From Mycolicibacterium chubuense NBB4 (GTDB lineage: Bacteria; Actinomycetota; Actinomycetes; Mycobacteriales; Mycobacteriaceae), in assembly GCF_000266905.1 (NCBI RefSeq), contig NC_018027.1, positions 62,001 through 126,000 of the forward strand: a DNA stretch of 64,000 nucleotides, written 5' to 3'. The translations under genes were made by a program, and so were the position numbers. Shown here piece after piece: positions 26,826 to 35,105 of this stretch. Under the pieces are notes generated by a model, which was given only the letters and a program-made list of their open reading frames with translations, searched no databases and was not told the origin of the DNA. Position 1 is the stretch's first letter. Each line of letters starts with the position of its first letter.

Positions 26826-26848
26826 CCAACCGGGTGGTTGGCTACGAT
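26826..26848. promoter_or_regulatory. Operator and -10 candidate before the aldehyde dehydrogenase gene
   Basis: An exact inverted repeat CCAACC-gggt-GGTTGG (26826-26841) lies directly before TACGAT (26843-26848), a good mycobacterial -10 (TANNNT), 35 bases from the start of the dehydrogenase gene. A repressor bound here would block the promoter. The ACCAACC half also appears in the operator candidate at 45890. Confidence 0.5.
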
Positions 26849-26883
26849 TCGGGTACTCCGCTGGTCGGGAAGGAGACCCCGTC

Positions 26884-28293
26884 ATGACCACAGAATCTGC
26901 CGCCCCCGTCGCCGTTGGTGACCACGCCCAGGACATTCCGGCGATCGTGCGGCGCCTGCGCGACACGTTCGCCACCGGCCGCACCCGCAGCGTCGAATGG
27001 CGCAAGCAGCAGCTCAAAGCGATGGAGCGGATGGTCCTGGAGAACGAGGCCGCCATCGCCGCGGCGCTCGAAGAGGACCTCGGCCGTAAACCGTTCGAGG
27101 CATGGCTGGCCGACATCGCCAGTGTCGCGGGCGAGGCGAAGGACGCCGCCAAGAACGTCAAGAAGTGGATGCGCCGCAGGTACCGCATGCTGGAGCTGTC
27201 GCAGCTGCCCGGCCGCGGCTGGGTGGAGTACGAGCCCTACGGCACGGTGCTGGTCATCGGCGCGTGGAACTTCCCGTTCGCGCTGACGCTCGGGCCTGCG
27301 GTGGGCGCGATCGCCGCGGGTAACACCATGGTGCTCAAGCCGTCCGAGGTGGCGCCGGCGTCCTCGCGGCTGATGGCCGAACTGGTGCCCAAGTACCTCG
27401 ACAGGGACGCGATCGTGGTGGTCGAGGGCGACGCCTCGGTCAGCCAGGAGTTGATCGCGCAGGGGTTCGACCACCTGTGTTTCACCGGCGGCACCGAGAT
27501 CGGCCGCAAGGTCTACGAGAGCGCGGCGTCGCACCTGACGCCGGTCACGCTCGAACTCGGCGGCAAGAGCCCGGTGATCGTCGCCGCCGACGCCGACATC
27601 GACGTCGCGGCCAAGCGCATCGCGTGGACCAAGCTGATCAACTCGGGCCAGATCTGCATCGCGCCCGACTATGTGGTGGCGGATGCGAAGATCCGCGACG
27701 AGCTCGTCGGCAAGATCGCCGAGGCGATCTCGTCCTACGAGGTCGGCCATCCGCACGGGATGCGGATCGTCAACCAGCGCCACTACGACCGGCTCACCGC
27801 CACGCTGGCTGCGACCAAGGGCGACATCGCCGTCGGCGGCAAGCCCAACGCCAAGGACATGCACATCCACCCGACCGTGGTCGTCGACCCTGATCCGGCC
27901 GAGCCGTTGATGACCGACGAGATCTTCGGGCCCATCCTGCCCGTGGTGACCGTCCAATCCCTGGACGAGGCAATCGATTTCGTCAACGCGCGACCCAAGC
28001 CGCTGGCGGCCTACCTTTTCACCAAGACCAAGGCCGTCCGCGAGCGGGTGATCCGTGAGGTGCCCGCGGGCGGCATGATCGTCAACCACCTGCTGTTCCA
28101 CTTCGCGACCAACAAACTGCCCTTCGGCGGCGTCGGCCCCTCCGGCATGGGGGCCTACCACGGCAAATTCGGCTTCGAGCAGTTCAGCCACAAGAAGTCG
28201 GTGATGACCAAGACGACCCGACCCGACGTCGGTGCCTTCATCTATCCCCCGTATACAGAGAAGGCTTGGAAACTCGCCAGACGGCTGTTCTAG
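26884..28293 (+). CDS. NAD(P)-dependent aldehyde dehydrogenase (Rv0147-like)
   Basis: A 469-residue ALDH of the class-3/short group (no N-terminal extension). Catalytic residues are in place: N129 in GAWNFPF, E224 in LELGGKSP, C258 in NSGQICIAPDY, and the late GGVGPSGMG segment. Residues 415-450 end with a fatty-aldehyde-dehydrogenase-like helical tail. It oxidises an aldehyde, probably long-chain, to an acid. It leads a run of ALDH, SDR and quinone oxidoreductase genes on one strand (gaps of 30 and 7 bases), suggesting a joint lipid or xenobiotic oxidation pathway. Confidence 0.93.
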   Translation: MTTESAAPVAVGDHAQDIPAIVRRLRDTFATGRTRSVEWRKQQLKAMERMVLENEAAIAAALEEDLGRKPFEAWLADIASVAGEAKDAAKNVKKWMRRRYRMLELSQLPGRGWVEYEPYGTVLVIGAWNFPFALTLGPAVGAIAAGNTMVLKPSEVAPASSRLMAELVPKYLDRDAIVVVEGDASVSQELIAQGFDHLCFTGGTEIGRKVYESAASHLTPVTLELGGKSPVIVAADADIDVAAKRIAWTKLINSGQICIAPDYVVADAKIRDELVGKIAEAISSYEVGHPHGMRIVNQRHYDRLTATLAATKGDIAVGGKPNAKDMHIHPTVVVDPDPAEPLMTDEIFGPILPVVTVQSLDEAIDFVNARPKPLAAYLFTKTKAVRERVIREVPAGGMIVNHLLFHFATNKLPFGGVGPSGMGAYHGKFGFEQFSHKKSVMTKTTRPDVGAFIYPPYTEKAWKLARRLF

Positions 28294-28323
28294 CCCCAGG
28301 CTTCAACAGGAGAAGGGAAGCTC

Positions 28324-29187
28324 ATGCCAGGAGTGCAGGATCGGGTCATCGTCGTCACGGGCGCCGGAGGCGGTCTCGGGCGCGAGTACGCGATGACGCT
28401 CGCCCGCGAGGGCGCCAGCGTCGTCGTCAACGATCTCGGCGGCGCACGCGACGGCACCGGCGCCGGCCACAACATGGCCGACGAGGTGGTCAAGGAGATC
28501 AAGGACGCCGGCGGCCGCGCCGTCGCGAACTACGACTCCGTCGCCGAACCCGAGGGCGCGGCGAACATCATCAAGACCGCCGTCGACGAGTTCGGCAAGG
28601 TCGACGGTGTCGTCAGCAACGCCGGCATCCTGCGCGACGGCACCTTCCACAAGATGGAGTTCGCCAACTGGGACGCCGTGCTCAAGGTTCATCTCTACGG
28701 CGGCTACAACGTGATCCGCGCCGCCTGGCCGCACTTCCGCGAGAACGGGTTCGGCCGCGTGGTCGTCGCCACCTCGACCAGCGGGCTGTTCGGCAACTTC
28801 GGCCAGGCCAACTACGGCGCGGCCAAGCTCGGCCTGGTCGGCCTGATCAACACGCTGGCCCAGGAGGGCGCCAAGTACAACATCAAGGCCAACGCCGTCG
28901 CGCCGATCGCCGCCACCCGCATGACGCAGGACATCCTGCCGCCCGAGGTGTTCGAGAAGCTCACGCCCGAGTACGTCGCCCCGGTGGTGGCCTATCTGTG
29001 CACCGAGGAGGTGCCCGACACCGCGTCGGTGTTCATCGTCGGCGGCGGCAAGGTCCAGCGCGTGGCACTGTTCCAGAACAGCGGCGTGACCTTCACCGAG
29101 GTGCCGTCGGTCGACGACATCGCGAGCCGGTGGAACGAGATCGACGACCTGTCGGCGGCCGAGCGGGCCACCTTCAGCCTCGGCTGA
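28324..29187 (+). CDS. Short-chain dehydrogenase/reductase (Rv0148-like)
   Basis: A 287-residue SDR. Cofactor motif TGAGGGLGREYA (about 12-23), NAG (99-101), catalytic Y164-x3-K168 in NYGAAK, and Ser at 153. It resembles the dehydrogenase part of MFE-2-type (3R)-hydroxyacyl-CoA dehydrogenases (NDLGGARDGTG insert), so it likely acts on a hydroxyacyl or steroid substrate. GGAGAAGGGAAG lies before the start, 30 bases after the ALDH gene. Confidence 0.92.
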   Translation: MPGVQDRVIVVTGAGGGLGREYAMTLAREGASVVVNDLGGARDGTGAGHNMADEVVKEIKDAGGRAVANYDSVAEPEGAANIIKTAVDEFGKVDGVVSNAGILRDGTFHKMEFANWDAVLKVHLYGGYNVIRAAWPHFRENGFGRVVVATSTSGLFGNFGQANYGAAKLGLVGLINTLAQEGAKYNIKANAVAPIAATRMTQDILPPEVFEKLTPEYVAPVVAYLCTEEVPDTASVFIVGGGKVQRVALFQNSGVTFTEVPSVDDIASRWNEIDDLSAAERATFSLG

Positions 29188-29194
29188 TCTCTTC

Positions 29195-30175
29195 ATGAAA
29201 GCGCTTGTCGCGCAGGAGCTGTCGGGCCCTGCGGGGTTTGTCTACACCGACGTGACCGACCCCGTGGGGGATGACAACGTCATCGTCGACGTGCGCGCCG
29301 CCGGTGTCTGCTTCCCGGACCTGCTGCTCCTGCGCGGTGAGTACCAGATGCGGCTGGACCCGCCCTTCGTCCCCGGCATGGAGGTCGCCGGGGTGGTGAG
29401 GTCGGCACCCGCCGCGACGGGTTTGGTTGCCGGTCAACGCGTCTCGGCCTTCACGATGCTCGGCGGCTACGCCGAGCAGGTCGCCGTGGCGCCCGGCAGT
29501 GTCGTGCCCACTTCCGCCGGCGTCGACGACGCCTCGGCGGCCGCGCTGCTCGGCAACTACTACACGATGTACTTCGCGCTGCACCGCCGCGGCGCGCTGC
29601 AGGCCGGCGAGACGGTCCTGGTGCTGGGCTCGGCGGGGGGTGTGGGCACCGCGGCGGTCCAGATCGCCAAAGCGCTGGGCGCCCGGGTGATCGCGATGGT
29701 GCACCGGCCGTCGGCGATCGAGTTCGTCGAATCGCTCGGCGCCGATGTGGTGCTGCCGCTCGCCGACGGGTGGCTCGACGCGGTCAAGACGCACACCGAC
29801 GGCCGCGGCGTCGACGTCGTGGTGGACCCCATCGGGGGTGCGGCCTTCGACGACGCCGTGCGGGCGATGGCCACCGAGGGCAGGCTGCTGGTGATCGGCT
29901 TCGCCGCCGGCGGCATCCCGACGGTCAAGGTGAACCGCCTGCTGTTGCGCAACGTCAGCGTCGTCGGCGTCGGGTGGGGCGAGTTCGTCAACCGCAACCC
30001 CGGCGCCCAGGCCGAGGTCGGCGCCGGGCTGGCGAAGCTCGTCGACGCCGGCCTGAGACCGCCTGCGCCGGTGCGCTTTCCGCTGTCCGCGGGCGCGGAG
30101 GCGCTGCAGGCACTGGCAGACGGCAAGATCCGCGGGAAGCTGGTGCTGGAGCCGGCTCGCGCGACGAGCGAATGA
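29195..30175 (+). CDS. Zinc-free quinone oxidoreductase (MDR family, Rv0149-like)
   Basis: A 326-residue medium-chain reductase of the quinone oxidoreductase subgroup: PGMEVAGVV, LGSAGGVGTAAVQIAKALGARVIA (NADPH site) and VVVDPIGG; no structural-zinc Cys cluster. It is cytosolic and reduces quinones or enones with NADPH. It starts 7 bases after the SDR stop and overlaps the HAD gene (ATGA), so the four genes are one unit. Confidence 0.9.
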   Translation: MKALVAQELSGPAGFVYTDVTDPVGDDNVIVDVRAAGVCFPDLLLLRGEYQMRLDPPFVPGMEVAGVVRSAPAATGLVAGQRVSAFTMLGGYAEQVAVAPGSVVPTSAGVDDASAAALLGNYYTMYFALHRRGALQAGETVLVLGSAGGVGTAAVQIAKALGARVIAMVHRPSAIEFVESLGADVVLPLADGWLDAVKTHTDGRGVDVVVDPIGGAAFDDAVRAMATEGRLLVIGFAAGGIPTVKVNRLLLRNVSVVGVGWGEFVNRNPGAQAEVGAGLAKLVDAGLRPPAPVRFPLSAGAEALQALADGKIRGKLVLEPARATSE

Positions 30176-30879
30176 CCCCGGTGGTGCGCGCCCTGGCCTT
30201 CGACGTGTTCGGCACCGTCGTCGACTGGCGCTCGAGCGTCATCGCCGAACTCGAGGACTTCGGCACCCGCCATGGGGTGCAACGTGATTGGGCCGCGTTC
30301 GCCGACGACTGGCGGGCGGGGTACTCCCCGGCCATGGATCGCGTCCGTCGCGGCGAACTGCCCTGGACCAGGATCGACGATCTGCACCGCGGCCGGCTCG
30401 TGGAACTGTTGTCGGCGGCGGGGATCACCGTCGACGACGCCGGCATCGACGAACTGAACCGGGCGTGGCACCGACTCAACCCGTGGCCCGATGCCGTCGC
30501 CGGCCTCACGCGGTTGAAGACGCGCTTCGTCATCACCACCCTGTCCAACGGCAACGTCTCCCTGCTGACCGACATGGCCAAGCACGCGGGCCTGCCGTGG
30601 GACTGCGTGCTGTCGGCGGAACTGTTCCGGCACTACAAGCCCGACCGCGAGGTCTACCTCGGGTGCGCCGACCTCCTCGGCGTGGCGCCCGAGGAGGTGA
30701 TGATGGTCGCTGCACATCCCTCCGACCTGCGGGCGGCCCGCGACGCCGGCCTCCGTACCGGGTTCGTCTTCCGCCCCGCCGAGCACGGCCCGAACCGGAC
30801 GCTGCGCAGGCCGGCCGAGGGCGAATTCGACGTCCTGGCAGACGACTTCTGCGACCTCGCCGACCAGCTGACAGCCTGA
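30172..30879 (+). CDS. HAD-superfamily hydrolase, haloacid dehalogenase type II
   Basis: 235 residues from ATG 30172, overlapping the previous stop. Nucleophile D11 is in AFDVFGTVVDW, followed by TLSNGN (motif II), a Lys in FRHYKPDREVY (motif III) and VAAHPSDLRAARDAGL (motif IV). The layout is that of L-2-haloacid dehalogenases. The HAHPSD motif is typical of the class, so either a dehalogenase or another small-acid hydrolase. Confidence 0.87.
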   Translation: MTPVVRALAFDVFGTVVDWRSSVIAELEDFGTRHGVQRDWAAFADDWRAGYSPAMDRVRRGELPWTRIDDLHRGRLVELLSAAGITVDDAGIDELNRAWHRLNPWPDAVAGLTRLKTRFVITTLSNGNVSLLTDMAKHAGLPWDCVLSAELFRHYKPDREVYLGCADLLGVAPEEVMMVAAHPSDLRAARDAGLRTGFVFRPAEHGPNRTLRRPAEGEFDVLADDFCDLADQLTA

Positions 30880-30907
30880 GCGGGCAGAAACGGGTATAGA
30901 CCGGCCC

Positions 30908-31315
30908 ATGACCGTTCCGCTGCCGTCCGACCTCATCGACCTGCTGGGCAAGCCGAGCCCGTGCTTCGTCGCCACGCTGATGCCCGACGGGTCACCGCAA
31001 CTGACCGAAACGTGGGTCACCACCGACGGCGAGCACGTCGTGATCAACATCGTCGGCGGGATGCAGAAGGACCGGAATCTGCGGCGTGATCCGCGGGTGG
31101 CCGTCAACGTCGTCGACCCCGACGACGTCACCCGCTTCTACGAGGTGCGCGGTCGCGTGACGTCGATGACCAGCGACGGCGGCAAGCAGAGCATCGACGA
31201 GATCTCGCACAAGTACCTCGGGATCCCCTATCCCAACTTCAGTGGCAATCCCGACGAGACGCGCGTCATCGTCACGATCGAGGCCGACAAGGTCAACACG
31301 CCCATGCGAGGCTGA
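30908..31315 (+). CDS. PPOX-class F420/FMN-dependent protein
   Basis: A 135-residue split-barrel protein: FVATLMPDGSPQLTETWV, KDRNLRRDPRVAVNVVDPDD and YEVRGRV. These are the F420-dependent 'PPOX class' family marks. It probably reduces a small ligand with F420H2 or FMN. It starts 28 bases after the HAD gene and is followed 6 bases later by the DUF456 gene. Confidence 0.85.
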   Translation: MTVPLPSDLIDLLGKPSPCFVATLMPDGSPQLTETWVTTDGEHVVINIVGGMQKDRNLRRDPRVAVNVVDPDDVTRFYEVRGRVTSMTSDGGKQSIDEISHKYLGIPYPNFSGNPDETRVIVTIEADKVNTPMRG

Positions 31316-31321
31316 TCTGCC

Positions 31322-31807
31322 ATGAGCACCGGTGGAATCCTTCTCGTCGCCTTGGTGATCGCGATCGGTCTGGTCGGGATCATCGTGCCGATCCTGCCGG
31401 GCGGGATCCTCGTCATCGCGGCGATCGGGGTGTGGGCCTTCGTCGTCGGCTCCGCGGTCGCATGGGTGACGTTCGGTATCGCGGCCGCCCTGTTCATCGC
31501 CTCCGCGGTGATCAAGTACACCTGGCCCGTCAAACGGATGCGGCAGGCGCAGGTCCGCACGTCGGTGCTCGCCATCGGCGCGGCGGCCGGCCTCGTCGGG
31601 TTCTTCGTCATCCCCGTCATCGGCCTGCTCATCGGGTTCGTCGGCGGAGTGTTCGCCGCCGAACTCGCGACCCGCGGCACCGTGAGCCGGGCGTGGGCGT
31701 CGACCGTGCACGCCCTCAAGGGCGTCGCGCTGTCGGTCGGGGTGGAGTTGACCGGCGCGCTGCTTGCGACCGTGGTGTGGCTGGTCGGCGTCTTCATGAC
31801 GGCGTAG
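31322..31807 (+). CDS. DUF456 membrane protein
   Basis: A 161-residue Gly/Val/Ile-rich protein with four to five membrane helices (GGILLVALVIAIGLVGIIVP..., SVLAIGAAAGLVGFFVIPVIGLLIGFVGGVF..., LTGALLATVVWLVGVFMTA). The LPG turn in VPILPGGILVIAAIGVWAF and the GFF.P.IGLLIG repeat mark DUF456. Function unknown. It is last in the run beginning at 26884; the end lies before a 92-base gap to convergent ptbB. Confidence 0.85.
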   Translation: MSTGGILLVALVIAIGLVGIIVPILPGGILVIAAIGVWAFVVGSAVAWVTFGIAAALFIASAVIKYTWPVKRMRQAQVRTSVLAIGAAAGLVGFFVIPVIGLLIGFVGGVFAAELATRGTVSRAWASTVHALKGVALSVGVELTGALLATVVWLVGVFMTA

Positions 31808-31899
31808 TCACGCGGCACACCCGGCGGGCTCGCGAACGCACGCATTCTGACGAAAAACGGGCGAAATCCGTCAGATATCGTGCGCTCGGCGTTACAGAG

Positions 31900-32700
31900 T
31901 CAGTCGTTGAGCGCTGCGCGCAGGCGGCCGAGGTCCTCGCCGGTCACGCCCGCGGCCTCGAGATAGCCGGTGAGAGAACCGAATTCGGCGTCGAGGGTGC
32001 GACGCGCCATGTCCAGGTAATCCTCGCGCACACCCAGCACGGACTCGGTCAGGCGCGCCTCGGCCAACTCCAGCACCTCGGGCGCCTCCACGGCCCGGGC
32101 GCGCACGTTGGCCAGGATGCTCTCCCGCAACTGCGGCACCGCGACGTTGCTGCGCAGATAGTCGGCCATGATCGCGTCCCGGTCGACGCCCGCGGCCTCC
32201 AGCACGACCGCGATCGTGAACCCGGTGCGGTCCTTGCCGGCGAAGCAGTGCGCCAGCACCCGCCGGCCCGAACCGAGCAGTGCCACCACCTGGTGCACGG
32301 CGCGCTGCGCCAGCGGAGCGGTGGCGATGCGCCCGTACTCCTCGGTCATGTAGCGCGCCGCGGCGTCGGCGACCGACTCGTCGTCGGGCTTGTCGGTCAT
32401 CATCCGCTGGAACGCGTGCTCGTGCGGCGCCTCGTCGTCGGAGGCGGTGGTCTCGATGAACGGGAGGTGGTGGATGTCCACTCCGGTGGGGACCAGTCCG
32501 GGGCCGTGCCGCTCGAGTTCGCGCAGCGTCCGCAGGTCGGCGACGTCGGTGACGCCGTATCCGGCCAGTGCCGCGCGGCCGTGGTCGTCGAGTTTGGACA
32601 GCTCACTGGCGCGGAAGAACCGGCCGGGCGCGATACCCGTCTGCTCGGCGACGTCGCGGAAGTTCCACGCGCCGGACAGTTCCCCGCCGGAAGACGCCAC
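31900..32700 (-). CDS. ptbB: Protein tyrosine/lipid phosphatase PtpB
   Basis: 266 residues from GTG 32700, which shares one base with the fadE2 stop. The CX5R loop HCFAGKDRTGF has C152 and R158, the triple-specificity pattern of MptpB (Rv0153c), with general-acid region and DLRTLRELERHG upstream. MptpB-type enzymes dephosphorylate phosphotyrosine and phosphoinositides; in pathogens they are secreted. Here no signal peptide is seen. The order fadE2-ptbB matches Rv0154c-Rv0153c. Confidence 0.9.
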   Translation of the reverse strand: MASSGGELSGAWNFRDVAEQTGIAPGRFFRASELSKLDDHGRAALAGYGVTDVADLRTLRELERHGPGLVPTGVDIHHLPFIETTASDDEAPHEHAFQRMMTDKPDDESVADAAARYMTEEYGRIATAPLAQRAVHQVVALLGSGRRVLAHCFAGKDRTGFTIAVVLEAAGVDRDAIMADYLRSNVAVPQLRESILANVRARAVEAPEVLELAEARLTESVLGVREDYLDMARRTLDAEFGSLTGYLEAAGVTGEDLGRLRAALND

Positions 32701-33962
32701 TACTTCGTCACCGCTTCACCCGATCGGCACGCCGCCGCGGCCAGCGGCGACTTCTCCCTGCCCAGTTCCGCACGGGCGATGGTGCGCATGTGCACCTCGT
32801 CGGGACCGTCGAACAGCCGCATGGCCCGGTGCCAGCCGTACATCCGGGCCAGCGGGACGTCGTCGCAGACGCCCATCGCGCCGTGCACCTGGATGGCGCG
32901 GTCGAGCACGTTGCACGCCATCTGCGGTGCGACGGCCTTGATCTGCGCGACCAGCACCTGGGCGTCCTTGCTCCTGTTGCCGTGCTGATCGATGGTCCAG
33001 GCGGCTTTGTGGCACAGCAGCCGGGTCTGGTCGATCTCGTTGCGCGACTTGGCGATCGACTCCCGCACCACGCCCTGCTCGGCGAGCGGCTTACCGAACG
33101 CGACACGCTTCTGCACCCTGTCGACCATCAGCGCCACCGCCCGCTCCGCGACGCCGATCGCTCGCATGCAGTGGTGGATGCGGCCGGGGCCGAGCCGTGC
33201 CTGGGCGATCGCGAAGCCGCTGCCCTCCTGGTCGAGCAGGTTCGACGTCGGCACGCGCACGTTGTCGAAGGTGATCTCGCAGTGGCCGTGCTGGTCCTGC
33301 CAGCCGAAGACCGGAAGCGAGCGCTCGATCGACACCCCGGGAGTGTCGACGGGCACCAGGATCATCGACTGCTGCTGGTGGCTGGCCGCGTCCGGGTTGG
33401 TGCGGCCCATCACGATGAGGATCTTGCACCTCGGGTCGGCCGCTCCCGAGATCCACCACTTGCGGCCGTTGATGACGTAGTCGTCCCCGTCGCGCAGCAT
33501 CGTGGTCTCGATGTTGCGGGCGTCGCTGGAGGCGACCGCGGGTTCGGTCATCGCGAACGCGCTGCGGATCTCGCCGGCCAGCAGCGGCTCGAGCCACTGC
33601 GTGCGCTGCTCCGGGGTGGCGAACAGGTGCAGCGTCTCCATGTTGCCGGTGTCGGGCGCCGCGCAGTTGGTGACCTCAGGACCGATCTCCATGCTCCAGC
33701 CGGTCAACTCGGCCAGCGGCGCGTACTCGAGATTGGTCAGGCCAGACTCCGCGGGAAGGAACAGGTTCCAGAGGCCGCGTTCCTTGGCCAGCGTCTTGAG
33801 CTCCTCGACCACCGGCGGGACCGTGTGGTCGTTCGGGCCCGCTTCGAGGCGGAACCGGTCGTACGCCTCTTCGGCGGGCAAGACGTGCTCGACCATGAAA
33901 TCGGTCAACCGCTGGTGATAGTCGGCCGCCTTGGCGGACATCGCGAAGTCCATGCCCGCCAC
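32700..33962 (-). CDS. fadE2: Acyl-CoA dehydrogenase FadE2
   Basis: A 420-residue acyl-CoA dehydrogenase with the ACAD-10/11-like layout: FAMTEPAVASSDARNIETT, YVINGRKWWISGAADPRC, and the late QVHGAMGVCDDVPLARMYGWHRAMRLFDGPDEVHMRTIARAEL. The start is GTG 33962; an ATG nine bases later is possible. It oxidises an acyl-CoA using FAD in the cytosol. Coupled to ptbB by TAGTG. Confidence 0.92.
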   Translation of the reverse strand: MAGMDFAMSAKAADYHQRLTDFMVEHVLPAEEAYDRFRLEAGPNDHTVPPVVEELKTLAKERGLWNLFLPAESGLTNLEYAPLAELTGWSMEIGPEVTNCAAPDTGNMETLHLFATPEQRTQWLEPLLAGEIRSAFAMTEPAVASSDARNIETTMLRDGDDYVINGRKWWISGAADPRCKILIVMGRTNPDAASHQQQSMILVPVDTPGVSIERSLPVFGWQDQHGHCEITFDNVRVPTSNLLDQEGSGFAIAQARLGPGRIHHCMRAIGVAERAVALMVDRVQKRVAFGKPLAEQGVVRESIAKSRNEIDQTRLLCHKAAWTIDQHGNRSKDAQVLVAQIKAVAPQMACNVLDRAIQVHGAMGVCDDVPLARMYGWHRAMRLFDGPDEVHMRTIARAELGREKSPLAAAACRSGEAVTK

Positions 33963-34013
33963 GATATGACACCTGTTAAGACCGCGGCGGGCCGGGATCG
34001 AGGGGCAGGCGCG

Positions 34014-34727
34014 TCACTCGGCGCCGCGGCCCTCGCGGCTGTTGCGGTACGCCGATCGCCGGAACACGGTCAGCCACCGGGGCAGCAGGGTGATCTCCGT
34101 GCCGCTGCGAATCGTCGGGTCGAACGGCTGGTCACACCCGGGTTCGTCACCACACAACTCGCGGTCGAAGGTCAATGTCGCCAGTGTCGTGAAGTCACCA
34201 CGCCCCTGCGCCTGCTCGACGACGAATTCGAGGGGAGAGCCGGCGATCTGGTCGCGGATGGCCTCGACCGACAGGCCGCCGACGACGGTCGAGCGCATGC
34301 GCGCGCGCAGCCAGTACACGCCGCCGCGGTAGCCGAGCGGCATCAGCGTGGAGTACTGCGCCGCCGGCCATGACACGACCGGGCGCAGCAGGACCCGCGA
34401 GGACGACGAGACGGTCAGCACGTCCCACGGGTGGGCTCCGTCGGCGTCGCCCTGCATGCGCCACGCGAGTCCCGCGAAGTCGGGAAGGGCGCCAGGCGTG
34501 CCGGCGCCCTTGGAGAGGCGCCCGACGACGTCTCCGGACATCAGGGGCAGACCCTCGCCCTCGGGGGCGAGGCGCGTGACGGTCCCACCGCAGAGGACAC
34601 CCGTGGGATGGAAGAACCGCTTGTCGCGCAGAGCAGCGCCCGCCCGCAGCGGAAGTGTGGTCAAGTCGGAAAGGGTCACGCCGATTGTCTGCCCACTGCC
34701 GCGTCGATCAAACGGCCACGTGCTCAC
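34014..34727 (-). CDS. Conserved protein of unknown function
   Basis: A 237-residue protein starting at GTG 34727, overlapping the stop of the 89-residue gene upstream (GTGA). RDKRFFHPTGVLCGGTVTRL and LPRWLTVFRRSAYRNSREGR look like a compact soluble enzyme, and the RxxxxxHPxGV segment recalls catalase-like heme folds, but the resemblance is weak. Two Cys pairs are at CGDEPGC. Under the same SigF-type promoter as its neighbour (see 35039). I do not recognise the family. Confidence 0.65.
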   Translation of the reverse strand: MSTWPFDRRGSGQTIGVTLSDLTTLPLRAGAALRDKRFFHPTGVLCGGTVTRLAPEGEGLPLMSGDVVGRLSKGAGTPGALPDFAGLAWRMQGDADGAHPWDVLTVSSSSRVLLRPVVSWPAAQYSTLMPLGYRGGVYWLRARMRSTVVGGLSVEAIRDQIAGSPLEFVVEQAQGRGDFTTLATLTFDRELCGDEPGCDQPFDPTIRSGTEITLLPRWLTVFRRSAYRNSREGRGAE

Positions 34728-34993
34728 GCTTCGTCCAATGCCTCACCGAGCGCATGAACGACCCGGTTGTGGTGATCCTCGGACAGGGCGTGCCCGACGC
34801 CCAGGACGACGGCGACCGGCCACTCGACGATCTGCAGCGCCGCGAGCGCCGCCAGGCCCCCGTAATACACGACCTGGTCCGGCCGCGGCAGCCGCGTGCG
34901 TCCCAGCCACGGAAGATCGACGATCACCGTCTCCTTCTCCCGGATCTGGTCGGAGACGTTGCGATGGCTGCGGCGCGAAGTCTGCGCAGGCAT
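34724..34993 (-). CDS. Small conserved membrane-associated protein
   Basis: 89 residues from ATG 34993, with GAAGGTGG before it. A longer frame to 35398 is only a shadow of the divergent oxidoreductase. It has a basic N-terminus and then a hydrophobic stretch VVYYGGLAALAALQIVEWPVAVVLGVGHAL (one long or two short helices), followed by an amphipathic end HNRVVHALGEALDEA. The size and structure are like small SigF-dependent membrane proteins in mycobacteria. Function unknown. Confidence 0.65.
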   Translation of the reverse strand: MPAQTSRRSHRNVSDQIREKETVIVDLPWLGRTRLPRPDQVVYYGGLAALAALQIVEWPVAVVLGVGHALSEDHHNRVVHALGEALDEA

Positions 34994-35038
34994 GGGCACA
35001 CCACCTTCGGGATCGTCGGCGGAAACGGAGTCGACGAC

Positions 35039-35062
35039 TACCCGGGCGCAGCCGGACGAAAC
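35039..35062 (-). promoter_or_regulatory. SigF-type promoter, - strand
   Basis: On the - strand GTTT (35062-35059), 15-base spacer, GGGTA (35043-35039) matches the mycobacterial SigF consensus GTTT-N15-17-GGGTA. Transcription would begin near 35030 and give a leader of about 37 bases before ATG 34993. Confidence 0.65.
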
Positions 35063-35070
35063 GTGGCGGC

Positions 35071-35095
35071 GTTTGGCCGGCAGGCCGCCGGGTAC
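35071..35095 (+). promoter_or_regulatory. SigF-type promoter, + strand
   Basis: GTTT (35071-35074), 15-base spacer, GGGTAC (35090-35095) matches the SigF consensus. The expected start, about 35103, is only a few bases before the oxidoreductase ATG at 35106, so the message would be nearly leaderless. It is arranged back to back with the promoter at 35039-35062, 8 bases apart. Confidence 0.7.
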
Positions 35096-35105
35096 TACGC
35101 GCGCC

